In this document: piece by piece, positions 17,260 to 24,762 of the stretch
Layout: each line of letters begins with the position of its first letter
How positions within the stretch are numbered: the stretch's first letter is position 1
NCBI GenBank assembly: GCA_905206455.1
Contig: CAJLHL010000020.1
Span: 1-26,490, forward strand
Source: an uncultured Eubacteriales bacterium
Lineage (GTDB): Bacteria > Bacillota > Clostridia > Peptostreptococcales > Anaerovoracaceae
Length of the DNA stretch: 26,490 nt
Direction of reading: 5' to 3'
Position numbers and translations under genes: made by a program
The notes under the pieces: generated by a model
Seen by the model: only the letters and a program-made list of their open reading frames with translations
The model's database searches: none
What the model was told of the DNA's origin: nothing

Positions 17260-18861
17260 ATGAAAAAGAAAATTTTAGCCTTGGCTTTGTGCCTGACTCT
17301 CATTTTCACTCTCGGCGCTTGCGGCGGTGGAAATAACGACGGCGGCTCGGCTGATTCTTCGGGATCAAATACGGTAGTCGTGGCAATGGGCGGCGGTTTT
17401 ACTTCCCTTGACCCGGGATATGTATACGAAAAGAATCCGCCGGTTGTGATCAATGCCTGCTACGAAAATCTCTTCAAGTTCTATTCCAATGACGGAGAGG
17501 CAGAGCCTTGTCTGGCGGATACTTATGAATTTTCCGACGGCGGAAAGACGCTGACAGTCAAGTTAAAGGACAATATTAAATTTGCCAGCGGAAACGAGAT
17601 GACTTCTGCAGACGTTTTATTCAGCATCAACCGTACAAAGAATCTGAAGGGAAATCCTTCTTTTATCTGCGATACGATCGAGAGTATGGAAGCTCCGGAT
17701 GACAAGACTGTCGTATTCCACCTGACACAGGCGGACAGCGGTATTCTCTCGAAGTTGACTTACTGCTCTCTGGCCATCGTGGACAGCGCTGTCGTTAAAG
17801 AAAACGGTGGTACCGACGCTGCGGACGCATCTACGGCGGACAAAGCGCAGGCTTATCTCGATACGACGAGCGCAGGTTCCGGCATGTTTATCATGACGAG
17901 CTACAAGCCTGACCAGGAAATCGTTCTGGAAAAGAATCCGAATTACTGGGGCGAGGCTACAAATGTTGATAAGTACATCATTAAGATTCAGCCGGACGCG
18001 AATACGCAGATGATGACCCTGTCCAGCGGTGACCTGGATGTAGCGTTGAATCTGACGGATGACACGATGGCTGAATTAGAAGGAAAAGATAATTTAAAAG
18101 GAATCAATTCACCGTCGAAGACAGTCGGATTCGTTCTCATGAATGCGAATGAGTCCATCGGCGGACCGGTGGCAAACCCTAAGGTGCAGCAGGCGATCCG
18201 CAAGGCTATCGACTACGCAGGTGTTCATGAAATCTGCGGTGAAGGCACGATCACGCCGTACAGCGTAATCCAGTCCGGATTTATGGGAAGCAAGGGAGAG
18301 AGATCTGTCGATTATACGAATATCGAAGACGCAAAGGCTCTTCTGGCAGAAGCCGGTTACCCTGACGGTTTCGATATCGATCTGACAGTCTGCGATCTGG
18401 ATATGGAGGGTATTCTTCTGACCGATCTGGCTCAGAAGGTGAAGGAAGACCTCTCCAAGATCGGTATCAATGTCAATATCGTAACGCAGGCTTGGGCTGC
18501 CGGCTACGGTGACGACTACCGCGACGGTAAAATTCCTTTTACCGTAATGTACTGGGCGACCGATTACAATGACCCTAACGTACAGTTAGAATTCCTGCCG
18601 GGAGCATCCGTAGGCACGAGAGCAGGATGGACGGAAAACATGAGTCCGGAAATCGGCGCATATTATGACAAGGTTATGGCGGCGACCGATACGGACGCGC
18701 GCATTGCCGTTCTCGAAGAGCTCCAGGATAAGATGTATGACGACGGTCCATTCCTCTTCATCGCTCAGGCGCCGGTTCATATCGGCTACAACACGAGACT
18801 GGAAGGCGTGGCTGCTTCCGATCCGTATACCCTGGATCTGACACAGATCAATATTAAATAG
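17260..18861 (+). CDS. Extracellular solute-binding lipoprotein, family 5 (peptide/nickel type)
   Basis: 533 residues. Signal peptide MKKKILALALCLTLIFTLGA ends in a lipobox LGAC with Cys21, followed by a flexible Gly/Asn/Ser linker, so the protein is lipid-anchored outside the membrane. The body matches SBP_bac_5: TSLDPGYVYE, LADTYEFSDGGKTLTVKLKD, FSINRTKN, then NPNYWGEA and KVQQAIRKAIDYAGV. These features belong to dipeptide/oligopeptide/nickel binding proteins; the ligand is not decidable. It lies 70 bp after the ATPase genes. Two similar ribosome sites stand in tandem (AGGAGGAAAAC then AGGAGGAAAATC), the second at the right distance. Confidence 0.93.
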   Translation: MKKKILALALCLTLIFTLGACGGGNNDGGSADSSGSNTVVVAMGGGFTSLDPGYVYEKNPPVVINACYENLFKFYSNDGEAEPCLADTYEFSDGGKTLTVKLKDNIKFASGNEMTSADVLFSINRTKNLKGNPSFICDTIESMEAPDDKTVVFHLTQADSGILSKLTYCSLAIVDSAVVKENGGTDAADASTADKAQAYLDTTSAGSGMFIMTSYKPDQEIVLEKNPNYWGEATNVDKYIIKIQPDANTQMMTLSSGDLDVALNLTDDTMAELEGKDNLKGINSPSKTVGFVLMNANESIGGPVANPKVQQAIRKAIDYAGVHEICGEGTITPYSVIQSGFMGSKGERSVDYTNIEDAKALLAEAGYPDGFDIDLTVCDLDMEGILLTDLAQKVKEDLSKIGINVNIVTQAWAAGYGDDYRDGKIPFTVMYWATDYNDPNVQLEFLPGASVGTRAGWTENMSPEIGAYYDKVMAATDTDARIAVLEELQDKMYDDGPFLFIAQAPVHIGYNTRLEGVAASDPYTLDLTQINIK

Positions 18862-19305
18862 ACTGATAAAATATTTAAATCAAGGCGAAGCTCTGACGCG
18901 TCAGTCTGATTAGAGCGAGCCGACGATTTTGGCATAGCGCCGGGAAACTTCTGTTCCCGCGGGGGTGCGCGAGGGTTTTCCGCTCTTGCGCAGTCCCGGG
19001 AATGGAACCCTCCCGTCTTAAGGGGGCGAGTTTTACCGGTACTATGTCATCTTTTAAATATCCGCTTTTGCACAGGCCCGGCAGGAAGAAGCGGTCTTAG
19101 CCGGTGCAGAATTATACATGCAGGTATTTCCGTGATCTGATATCTGCTGCAGGCCGGATGACGGAAATATCTGCGGAAAAGCAACCGGGGCCGTGCGTTT
19201 TCATTCCGCCGCAAACAGGGGCGGAACATTCTGCGGCTTTCATTCTTTAAAAGTTGAAACATCCCTGACAATAGAAATGATAAATGATTTAGAGAGAGGT
19301 GTTGT
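18862..19305 (+). other. 444-nt noncoding, hairpin-rich gap inside the ABC importer operon
   Basis: No plausible gene on either strand. The first 160 bases can fold strongly: a perfect palindrome CTGACGCGTCAG (18893-18904) within GCTCT/AGAGC arms (18890-18894, 18912-18916); CGGGAA/TTCCCG (18941-18946, 18954-18959); and GAGGGTT/AACCCTC (18971-18977, 19006-19012) enclosing a possible TGCGC/GCGCA stem. No T-run follows, so it is not a standard full terminator. A structured 3' end that protects the binding-protein message, or partial termination, is a reasonable inference. No known RNA family was recognised. Confidence 0.55.
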
Positions 19306-20325
19306 ATGGAACGGCTGAAATTTATAGGAAAGAGACTGGTATATCTGGTTATCATGCTGTTCGGCGTTGCAACGCTGGTTTTTATACTGACCAAATTGGT
19401 CCCGGGAAATCCGGTGACCGCCAATCTGAGCCAGAGAGCGCTCAGCGATCCTGAAATCGTGGCCGCTTATGAGGCGAAGTATGGTCTCGACGAGCCGATT
19501 ATCGTCCAGTATTTTCTGTATATAAAGAATCTGCTGCAGCTGGATCTGGGCACATCGATACGCACGAACAATCCGGTGCTGTCCGAACTTGCAAGATGCT
19601 ATCCTGCGACAATCGAGCTGGCGCTCTTTGCGATCATCCTCGCTGCCATCTTCGGTATTCTGTTCGGTATCATCTCCGCGATCCGAAGAAACAGCATCGC
19701 AGATCAGGCGGTGCGCGCGATTTCCGTTACCGGCGTCAGCATACCGAGCTTCTGGTTTGCGCTTCTGGTATTGTATTTATTCTACTACAAATTAGGAATT
19801 CTTCCGGGACCGGGGCGGCTGAGCAACATGTTTTCACCGCCGGAGACCGTGACCGGTTTATACGTGATAGACAGCCTGATCGAGGGAGATCCGGCGAAAG
19901 CGATGGATGCGCTGAGCCATCTGATTCTCCCGGGCATCGTATTGGCGGCCTTTACGATGGGTTTGATCACGAGAACGACCAGGTCCAATCTGCTGGACGT
20001 CATGTCTACCGATTATATTCGTACAGCGAAAGCGAAAGGTCTGTCCAATGCGGGGCTCATCGTGAAACATGCCCTGGGAAATGCCATCATTCCGGTACTG
20101 ACGGTGATCGGCCTGGGCTTCGGAAATCTGCTGGGAGGAATGGTTCTCGTAGAGACGATTTTCAACTGGCCGGGAGTAGGTCAGTTCGCTTATCAGTCGG
20201 TTATGTCTACGGATTATCCGTCGATCATCGGCGTAGCTCTGCTCATCGCATTGAATTATATGGTAATTAACACGATCGTAGATATCCTGTACGGAATCAT
20301 AGATCCAAGAGTGAGGTGCAGCTGA
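19306..20325 (+). CDS. Peptide-type ABC transporter permease (OppB/DppB-like)
   Basis: 339 residues with about six transmembrane helices. The N-terminus (FIGKRLVYLVIMLFGVATLVFILTKLVPGNP) and the following KYGLDEPIIVQYFLYIKNLLQLDLGTSI are characteristic of OppB/DppB. The cytoplasmic ATPase-contact loop (EAA motif) reads DYIRTAKAKGLSNAGLIVKHALGNAIIP. NWPGVGQFAYQSV and IDPRVR near the end are also typical. GAGAGAGG precedes ATG 19306. It pairs with the OppC-like permease that follows and overlaps it by one base. Confidence 0.95.
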   Translation: MERLKFIGKRLVYLVIMLFGVATLVFILTKLVPGNPVTANLSQRALSDPEIVAAYEAKYGLDEPIIVQYFLYIKNLLQLDLGTSIRTNNPVLSELARCYPATIELALFAIILAAIFGILFGIISAIRRNSIADQAVRAISVTGVSIPSFWFALLVLYLFYYKLGILPGPGRLSNMFSPPETVTGLYVIDSLIEGDPAKAMDALSHLILPGIVLAAFTMGLITRTTRSNLLDVMSTDYIRTAKAKGLSNAGLIVKHALGNAIIPVLTVIGLGFGNLLGGMVLVETIFNWPGVGQFAYQSVMSTDYPSIIGVALLIALNYMVINTIVDILYGIIDPRVRCS

Positions 20326-21161
20326 TGATACGTTCTTTGAAAAAATTATTCCGGTCAAATTATTTATTTACTTTCGGCGTCATTATCTGTCTGTTCTGGA
20401 TTGTTATGGCGGTCATCGCGCCTCTGGTGGCGCCTTATGATCCGGTGGCTCAGGATCTGGCAGGAAAGCTGGCGGCGCCGTCGTCGGAGCACTGGTTCGG
20501 TACCGATAACTTCGGCCGAGATATCTTCAGCCGGGTGATCTACGGGGGAAGATATTCTCTTCTCGCCGGCTGTCTGACGGTGATTATCGCAGGATGTATC
20601 GGTACATTTTACGGAGCTGTGGCAGGTTATGTGGGAGGAAAGGTAGATACGATCATGATGCGTATTTCCGAAATGATCCTCTCATTTCCGTCGCTGATCC
20701 TGGCGATGATTATCAATGCGATCATGGGTTCCAACCTCTTTAACACGATGTTTGCGCTGGTCATCGTAGCCTGGCCGAATTATGCGCGTCTCATGCGAAG
20801 TGTGGTTCTGAGCGTGAAAGAAAACGAATATATCACTGCGGCGGAAGCCTTGGGCTCCTCGAGACTGAGAATTCTGACAAAGGAGATTATTCCGAACAGT
20901 ATCAGTTCTGTACTGATCATGGCTACGACAGATATCGGAAATCAGATTCTGATGTTCTCCACGCTGAGTTTCCTGGGCCTGGGATCCGCACCGCCGACGC
21001 CGGAATGGGGTATGATGGTATCCGACGGCGTGGACTATTTCAATAAATTCTGGGTTGCGGGTTTCCCTGGGCTGGCGATCTTCACTATGGCCGTGGGGGC
21101 CAACTTTATCGGCGACGGTCTGAGGGATCTGCTGGATCCGAAGCTGAGAAAGGAGTTTTAG
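20325..21161 (+). CDS. Peptide-type ABC transporter permease (OppC/DppC-like)
   Basis: 278 residues from ATG 20325, which shares its A with the TGA of the previous gene (TGATG) and has GTGAGG eight bases upstream; a GTG at 20316 would add three residues. About six helices. The OppC N-terminal signature APYDPVAQDLAGKLAAPSSEHWFGTDNFGRDIFSRVIYG is split by short variable parts but complete. The ATPase-contact loop is ENEYITAAEALGSSRLRILTKEIIPN, and the end GANFIGDGLRDLLDPKLRK is typical. Last gene of the importer operon, followed by a strong terminator. Confidence 0.95.
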   Translation: MIRSLKKLFRSNYLFTFGVIICLFWIVMAVIAPLVAPYDPVAQDLAGKLAAPSSEHWFGTDNFGRDIFSRVIYGGRYSLLAGCLTVIIAGCIGTFYGAVAGYVGGKVDTIMMRISEMILSFPSLILAMIINAIMGSNLFNTMFALVIVAWPNYARLMRSVVLSVKENEYITAAEALGSSRLRILTKEIIPNSISSVLIMATTDIGNQILMFSTLSFLGLGSAPPTPEWGMMVSDGVDYFNKFWVAGFPGLAIFTMAVGANFIGDGLRDLLDPKLRKEF

Positions 21162-21230
21162 CCGGATCGGCGGAGATAAGCAGTCTTTTTCCTTCTGTCC
21201 GGAAGAGAAAAGGAATCAATAGAGAATCGA

Positions 21231-21260
21231 GGAGAGAATTAAAAAATTCTCTCCTTTTTT
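21231..21260 (+). terminator. Intrinsic terminator of the ABC importer operon
   Basis: Perfect ten-base stem GGAGAGAATT/AATTCTCTCC with loop AAAA, followed by TTTTTT. It lies 70 bp after the last permease gene. Confidence 0.95.
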
Positions 21261-21290
21261 CATGTGCCTGACGGACGTATATTCTGAGAG

Positions 21291-21350
21291 GAAGACGCAT
21301 CTATCTGTTTGGTATATTGGACGGTAAAACAGAGCCGGCGTCTTTTTCAC
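21291..21350 (+). other. Nested inverted repeats with a terminator-like end
   Basis: Outer arms AAGACGC (21292-21298) and GCGTCTT (21338-21344) enclose inner arms CTGTTT (21305-21310) and AAACAG (21327-21332). The 3' arm runs into TTTTTC. It follows the operon terminator and may be a second terminator or the end of a small RNA. No family recognised. Confidence 0.4.
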
Positions 21351-21362
21351 GGGAGATCGAGG

Positions 21363-21401
21363 AAGAAAAAGACGAGGACTGAACCGTAGCCGTCATGGTA
21401 T
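21363..21401 (+). repeat. 39-bp imperfect direct repeat, copy 1
   Basis: Matches 21494-21532 with five mismatches by eye. It begins AAGAAAAAGACG and ends CATGGTAT. Its last part resembles an extended -10 element, but the hexamer is TATCTT, so promoter function here is doubtful. Confidence 0.7.
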
Positions 21402-21493
21402 CTTAGCTCTTTCTCGGCGATCCGCCAATCGAAGAGCGCGAGAGCGTAGAAAGACTTATACTTGCTCCCTTGGCAGCAGGCGAGTCGGGCAGA

Positions 21494-21532
21494 AAGAAAA
21501 AGACGAAGACTGAGCTATAGCCGGCATGGTAT
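21494..21532 (+). repeat. 39-bp imperfect direct repeat, copy 2
   Basis: Second copy, offset by 131 bp from the first. Similarity stops sharply at both ends. Here the end forms part of a perfect extended -10 promoter element. Confidence 0.7.
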
Positions 21533-21535
21533 AAT
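21527..21535 (+). promoter_or_regulatory. Extended -10 promoter upstream of the M24 peptidase gene
   Basis: TGGTATAAT is an exact match to the extended -10 consensus TGnTATAAT. No good -35 hexamer is seen. Transcription would start near 21542 and leave a leader of about 265 nt before the ATG at 21808. Confidence 0.55.
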
Positions 21536-21541
21536 AACATC

Positions 21542-21807
21542 ATACTTATATCCCCGTCTCCGTCGGAGAAGGGAGGGATGTTCGGATTTTCAGGAGAGAC
21601 GCAGTCTTTTGCGAAAATCCGCAGGAGCGAACGACCTCACGGAGCTGCCCTGAAATCGTCTGCGCTCTCTGATCAGGCGATCTGTCCAGAGTCTTGTTCT
21701 GATGGAATTTCTGCAGCAGCTTCTGCAAAGGCAAAGATGACTGCCGGGGAAAACGCGCCGTACAGATAGAAATAGCCGCCTGGACGCGGTGGAAAACGGA
21801 GGGGAAA
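21542..21807 (+). other. Long structured leader of the M24 peptidase gene
   Basis: No gene seen. Two strong helices are possible: CGGATTTTC/GAAAATCCG (21583-21591 with 21613-21621) and AGAGACGCAG with CTGCG-C-TCTCT (21595-21604 with 21660-21670). They interleave, so they form a pseudoknot or exclude each other. A smaller TGCAG/CTGCA hairpin lies near 21710-21726. No T-run terminator. ACGGAGGGG near 21797-21804 is the ribosome site. No known riboswitch could be matched. Confidence 0.45.
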
Positions 21808-22884
21808 ATGAAACAAAACAGAGCGGACCGCGTTATAGCGGAACTGAAAAAACAAGGTGTGACTCAGATGCTGATTACGGATCCGATGTCCGTTTATTAT
21901 CTCACAGATGTCTATGTACAGCCGATGGAGCGGTTTTACGCTCTTCTGCTGAAGGAGAACGGCGATCATATATTTTTTCTGAATCATCTGTTTTCTGTAC
22001 CGGAAGTCACCGGAGTACAGCAGGTATGGTCTTACGATACCGATCCGGTAATGGACAGAGTAGCGGAATTTATCGACCGGGACGCGCCGCTGGGAGTGGA
22101 TAAGGATCTGAAGGCGAGATTTCTGCTGCCCCTGATGGAAATGCAGGCGGCGCGGAGCTTTGTAAATACTTCTGTGGCTGTAGATACCGCAAGAGGCGTA
22201 AAGGATGAAGAAGAGCAGGAGAAAATGCGCGTATCTTCCGATCTCAATGACAGAGCTATGGCGGAATTCAAGAAACTGATCCGGGAGGGGATCACGGAAA
22301 GAGAGGTCGCCGATCAGATGCTGAAGATCTATTTGAAGCTTGGTGCGGACGGTTTTTCTTTTGAACCGCTGGTCGCTTTCGGAGCAAATGCGGCGGATCC
22401 GCATCACGGACCGGACGATACGGTCCTGAAAAGAGGAGACTGTGTATTATTTGACGTAGGCTGTGTCAAGGACAATTATTGTTCTGACATGACGCGTACA
22501 TTTTATTTCGGAGAAGTAAGCGACGATCACCGGCATATCTATGAGACGGTCCGCAGAGCAAATGAAGAAGCGATCGCGAAGGTGAAGCCGGGCGTTCCTC
22601 TCTGTGAACTGGATCTGACAGCGAGAAATCTGATCGGCGGCGAAGGTTTCGGACCGAATTTCAATCATCGTCTGGGTCATTTTATCGGCCTGGGAGAGCA
22701 TGAATACGGCGACGTATCTTCGGTTAACACGCAGAAAGCGGAGCCGGGGATGATTTTCTCCATCGAGCCGGGAATCTATATACAGGGAGATACCGGCGTG
22801 CGAATCGAGGATCTGGTGCTGGTGACAGAGGACGGCTGCGAAGTGCTGAACCATTATCCGAAGGAATTGGAGATTATAGGTTGA
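21808..22884 (+). CDS. M24-family metallopeptidase (Xaa-Pro dipeptidase/aminopeptidase P type)
   Basis: 358 residues, cytoplasmic (no signal). An N-terminal creatinase-like domain (1-130, with LITDPMSVYYLTD) is followed by the pita-bread catalytic domain. All five metal ligands are visible: Asp216 in LFDVGC, Asp227 in SDMTRTF, His291 in GHFIGLGEHE, Glu320 in SIEPGIY and Glu334 in RIEDLV. The substrate-site histidine pair lies in ADPHHGP (199-200). This set defines Xaa-Pro peptidases, which remove or split off residues next to proline. ATG 21808 follows GGAGGGG. The GNAT gene starts 42 bp downstream, so they may be co-transcribed. A role in using imported peptides fits the neighbouring importer but is inference. 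Confidence 0.93.
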   Translation: MKQNRADRVIAELKKQGVTQMLITDPMSVYYLTDVYVQPMERFYALLLKENGDHIFFLNHLFSVPEVTGVQQVWSYDTDPVMDRVAEFIDRDAPLGVDKDLKARFLLPLMEMQAARSFVNTSVAVDTARGVKDEEEQEKMRVSSDLNDRAMAEFKKLIREGITEREVADQMLKIYLKLGADGFSFEPLVAFGANAADPHHGPDDTVLKRGDCVLFDVGCVKDNYCSDMTRTFYFGEVSDDHRHIYETVRRANEEAIAKVKPGVPLCELDLTARNLIGGEGFGPNFNHRLGHFIGLGEHEYGDVSSVNTQKAEPGMIFSIEPGIYIQGDTGVRIEDLVLVTEDGCEVLNHYPKELEIIG

Positions 22885-22926
22885 TTTTACTGATTGAGGA
22901 AACGGAGGAAGATAGGAGGAGCGGCG

Positions 22927-23424
22927 GTGGAACAACAGCTTTCTTTCCGCTATGCGGAGAGTCGAGATACAGCTCTCATATTGAGGTATATTACAGAGCT
23001 GGCCGATTATGAGGGGCTGAAACATGAAGTGACGGCGACGGAAGAATTGCTGGAAGAATGGCTGTTCGATAAACAGAAAGCCGAAGTTATCTTCGCGCGG
23101 GAAAACGGTCGTGAAATCGGATTTGCACTGTTTTTTCATAATTTTTCCACATTTCTCGGACGCGGGGGAATTTATCTGGAAGATCTCTATATTCAGCCGG
23201 AATTCCGCGGACGGGGATACGGAAAGAGCACTATGGAAAAACTCGCCCATATTGCGGTGGAAAGGGGCTGCGGTCGTCTGGAATGGTGGTGCCTCGACCG
23301 GAATCAACCCAGCATAGAATTTTATCTCTCTCTGGGAGCGGTACCGATGAGTGAATGGACGGTATATCGGATTTCCGGCGACACGCTCTCCGAACTGGCA
23401 GAGGGGGCGTCTTCCGGGTGCTGA
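22927..23424 (+). CDS. GNAT-family N-acetyltransferase (diamine/spermidine acetyltransferase-like)
   Basis: 165 residues from GTG 22927, chosen because AGGAGG lies seven bases upstream and homology begins at once (LSFRYAESRDTALILRYI). The TTG at 22894 has no ribosome site. The acetyl-CoA binding motif A reads LEDLYIQPEFRGRGYGKSTM with the R/Q-x-x-G-x-G/A signature RGRGYG. Motif B is seen as RLEWWCLDRNQPSIEFYLSLGA. The early segment ELADYEGLKHEVTATEELLEEWLF closely follows the spermidine/spermine (SSAT-like) group of GNAT enzymes, so a polyamine or similar amine is a possible acceptor; specificity is not certain. It lies between the M24 peptidase and the cyclophilin on the same strand. Confidence 0.88.
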   Translation: MEQQLSFRYAESRDTALILRYITELADYEGLKHEVTATEELLEEWLFDKQKAEVIFARENGREIGFALFFHNFSTFLGRGGIYLEDLYIQPEFRGRGYGKSTMEKLAHIAVERGCGRLEWWCLDRNQPSIEFYLSLGAVPMSEWTVYRISGDTLSELAEGASSGC

Positions 23425-23513
23425 GATAAATATATAATGTGATAACGTCCGCCTTTCACGGCAACAGGCAGAAAGTATCAAATGGCGGAGCAATGCAGAA
23501 AGAGAGGTAAAAT

Positions 23514-24092
23514 ATGAATCCGACAGCGGCATTACATATGGCAAACGGAAAGAAGATCATCATCGAACTTCTGCCCGAATCTGCGCCGAATACAGTCAAC
23601 AGCTTCATCTACGTGGCTTCCAGAGGGCTGATGGATCACCATGCGATTCAGCGTATCGTACCCGGGAACTGGGTAGACGTCACATACACCTCTTTTGGAA
23701 AAAAAGAGGCGCAGTATCTGATCCCGAATGAATTCACTCTCAATCCCGGCATCGAGCCTCTGGACTCTCATCCGGGCATGGTAGGTATGGGAGGATACGG
23801 CGAAGCGGGTCTGGCGGGATGTGAGTTTTTTTTCCCGCTGAGAGACTGTCCGGAACACAGAGGGATCTATCCGGTTTTCGGCAGGGTTATCGAAGGCATG
23901 GATGAAATTTATCGTCTGGAAAAGGTTGAAACGGAACCCGTAGATTTTCCCATTGAAGGGGTGGAGGTCAACCGTCCGCTGAAACCGGAAATTATCGAAC
24001 GGGTAGAGCTGGAGCTTCATGGAAAAACTTACCCGGAGCCGGTGAGGGTGGAAAATCCCAAACTTCCTATTTGCTGGACGCAGAAAGTATAA
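23514..24092 (+). CDS. Cyclophilin-type peptidyl-prolyl cis-trans isomerase
   Basis: 192 residues with no signal peptide, so cytoplasmic. Cyclophilins speed the cis-trans turn of peptide bonds before proline. Typical segments: ELLPESAPNTVNSFIYVASRGLMDHHAIQRIVPG with the catalytic Arg of the usual F/I-x-R position, GMVGMGGYGEAGLAGCEFFF (matching the GxxGMA..G..GSQFFI core but with a Cys for the usual Ser), and YPVFGRVIEGMDEIYRLEKVET. The C-terminal 45 residues (RPLKPEIIERVELELHGKTY) are an extra tail beyond the minimal bacterial cyclophilin. GAGAGG precedes ATG 23514. The activity is probable, but the changed active-site residues make it less sure than the fold. Confidence 0.9.
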   Translation: MNPTAALHMANGKKIIIELLPESAPNTVNSFIYVASRGLMDHHAIQRIVPGNWVDVTYTSFGKKEAQYLIPNEFTLNPGIEPLDSHPGMVGMGGYGEAGLAGCEFFFPLRDCPEHRGIYPVFGRVIEGMDEIYRLEKVETEPVDFPIEGVEVNRPLKPEIIERVELELHGKTYPEPVRVENPKLPICWTQKV

Positions 24093-24189
24093 TTTTGTGC
24101 GGAGTTGTTTTGTGTTTTCTAAAAGGGGGCCGTTTCTGCAGTATCTTGCGGCCTTCCGACAGCTTTCGAGCTTTCTTGGCATTATTTCA

Positions 24190-24218
24190 TTGACATTTCG
24201 AAATGATACGGCTAATAT
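24190..24218 (+). promoter_or_regulatory. Promoter of the lysine-riboswitch transcript
   Basis: TTGACA, exactly 17 bases, TAATAT: the best sigma-A match in the window. Transcription would start near 24225, about 28 bases before the aptamer. The spacer contains a perfect 12-bp palindrome CATTTCGAAATG (24194-24205). Confidence 0.88.
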
Positions 24219-24252
24219 TAAATATAAGTTATAATTAGCAATTTAAATTAAT

Positions 24253-24392
24253 AGAGGCAGCGAATTCTGATCAGTACTTTCTCTGAGGCTGTACCGGCCT
24301 GAGAAGAGAGAAGAAAGGCGGATTCGCCGAAACGGATGCGGAGGTACAGCCGCGTCGGGTTGGGGTATGATCCGAACAGGACATGCACTCTC
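24253..24392 (+). ncRNA. Lysine riboswitch (L box) aptamer
   Basis: The conserved L-box parts occur in order: AGAGGCAGCGAAT, then GATCAGTA, then AAAGGCG, GATTCGCCGAAAC, GGGTTGGGGT, and CAGGACATGC before a closing CTCTC. P1 pairs AGAG with CTCT, and P2 pairs GCGAAT with ATTCGC. P3 is ATGCGG/CCGCGT, and a GTT/AAC-GG/CC stem follows. The L2-L3 kissing interaction known in lysine riboswitches is directly visible: GGCTGTACC (24287-24295) is fully complementary to GGTACAGCC (24343-24351). Lysine binding should lower expression of the transporter downstream through the terminator at 24464. Confidence 0.9.
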
Positions 24393-24463
24393 ACTTTTCG
24401 GAAGCGCCGCAGGCGGCGCCGGGGAATTAAAAGTGGTGGAGCTATTGATGGAGAAAACATTTT

Positions 24464-24497
24464 CAGGCAATAGGCTATGCCCTATTGCCTGTTTTTT
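24464..24497 (+). terminator. Riboswitch-controlled intrinsic terminator
   Basis: CAGGCAATAGG/CCTATTGCCTG, eleven pairs with a six-base loop, followed by TTTTTT. Between aptamer and terminator, a second hairpin CACTTTT/AAAAGTG (24392-24398, 24429-24435) with inner GCGCCG/CGGCGC may take part in the switch. Termination here would stop transcripts about 265 nt before the coding start. Confidence 0.9.
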
Positions 24498-24762
24498 GTT
24501 TTTCCGGCTGCTGTTTCGCGGAATGTTTGAAAATGCGCGCAGCGCCGGGCAAAATCGGGGCAGTGTTCTGATGAGTTCATCTGATCAGAGCATGCGAACG
24601 GTTTTTACACAGTGTTGGAAGGCGTACGCTCTTACGGAATTCACGAGAGCTGCGATCTCTTGCGGAAAATCGAAGATGGGGCATTGCTGTCTCGAGAAGC
24701 GGGAATTTCGGCGCTGTGTGATTATATCAGGAGAGTTGATGAAAAGGAGGAAAATCAAAATC
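24498..24762 (+). other. Untranslated stretch between riboswitch terminator and transporter gene
   Basis: About 240 nt with no recognised gene. One frame is open from 24585 and reads protein-like from GTG 24612 (LEGVRSYGIHESCDLLRKI, then EDGALLSREAGISALCDYI), but it has no ribosome site and runs out of frame into the transporter; it may be a gene remnant. Two ribosome sites close to the transporter start, AGGAGAG (24729) and AAAAGGAGG (24742), leave the exact start codon open. Confidence 0.4.

Noticed and set aside
18862..19305. Insertion element or mobile remnant inside the ABC operon
   Set aside because: No transposase fragment, no terminal inverted repeats and no target-site duplication could be seen.
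21583..21700. Glycine riboswitch-like words (GGAGAGAC, CCGCAGGAGCGAAC, CTCTGATCAGGC) in the M24 peptidase leader
   Set aside because: The conserved AAAAGGAC block after CAGG is absent, the core has extra bases and no P1 stem can be formed, so the match is superficial. Kept only as an unknown structured leader.
22447..23544. 365-residue minus-strand open frame across the peptidase, GNAT and cyclophilin genes
   Set aside because: It is antisense to three well-supported genes and shows no family motif.
24120..24160. Terminator after the cyclophilin gene (GGCCG/CGGCC arms)
   Set aside because: Only five pairs around a sixteen-base loop and no T-run; too weak to list as a feature.
24367..24762. 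Long N-terminal extension of the NhaC-type transporter (682-residue reading)
   Set aside because: It would be read through the riboswitch terminator, lacks a ribosome site, and its composition is unlike protein. The start near 24763 has ribosome sites and begins the hydrophobic leader.
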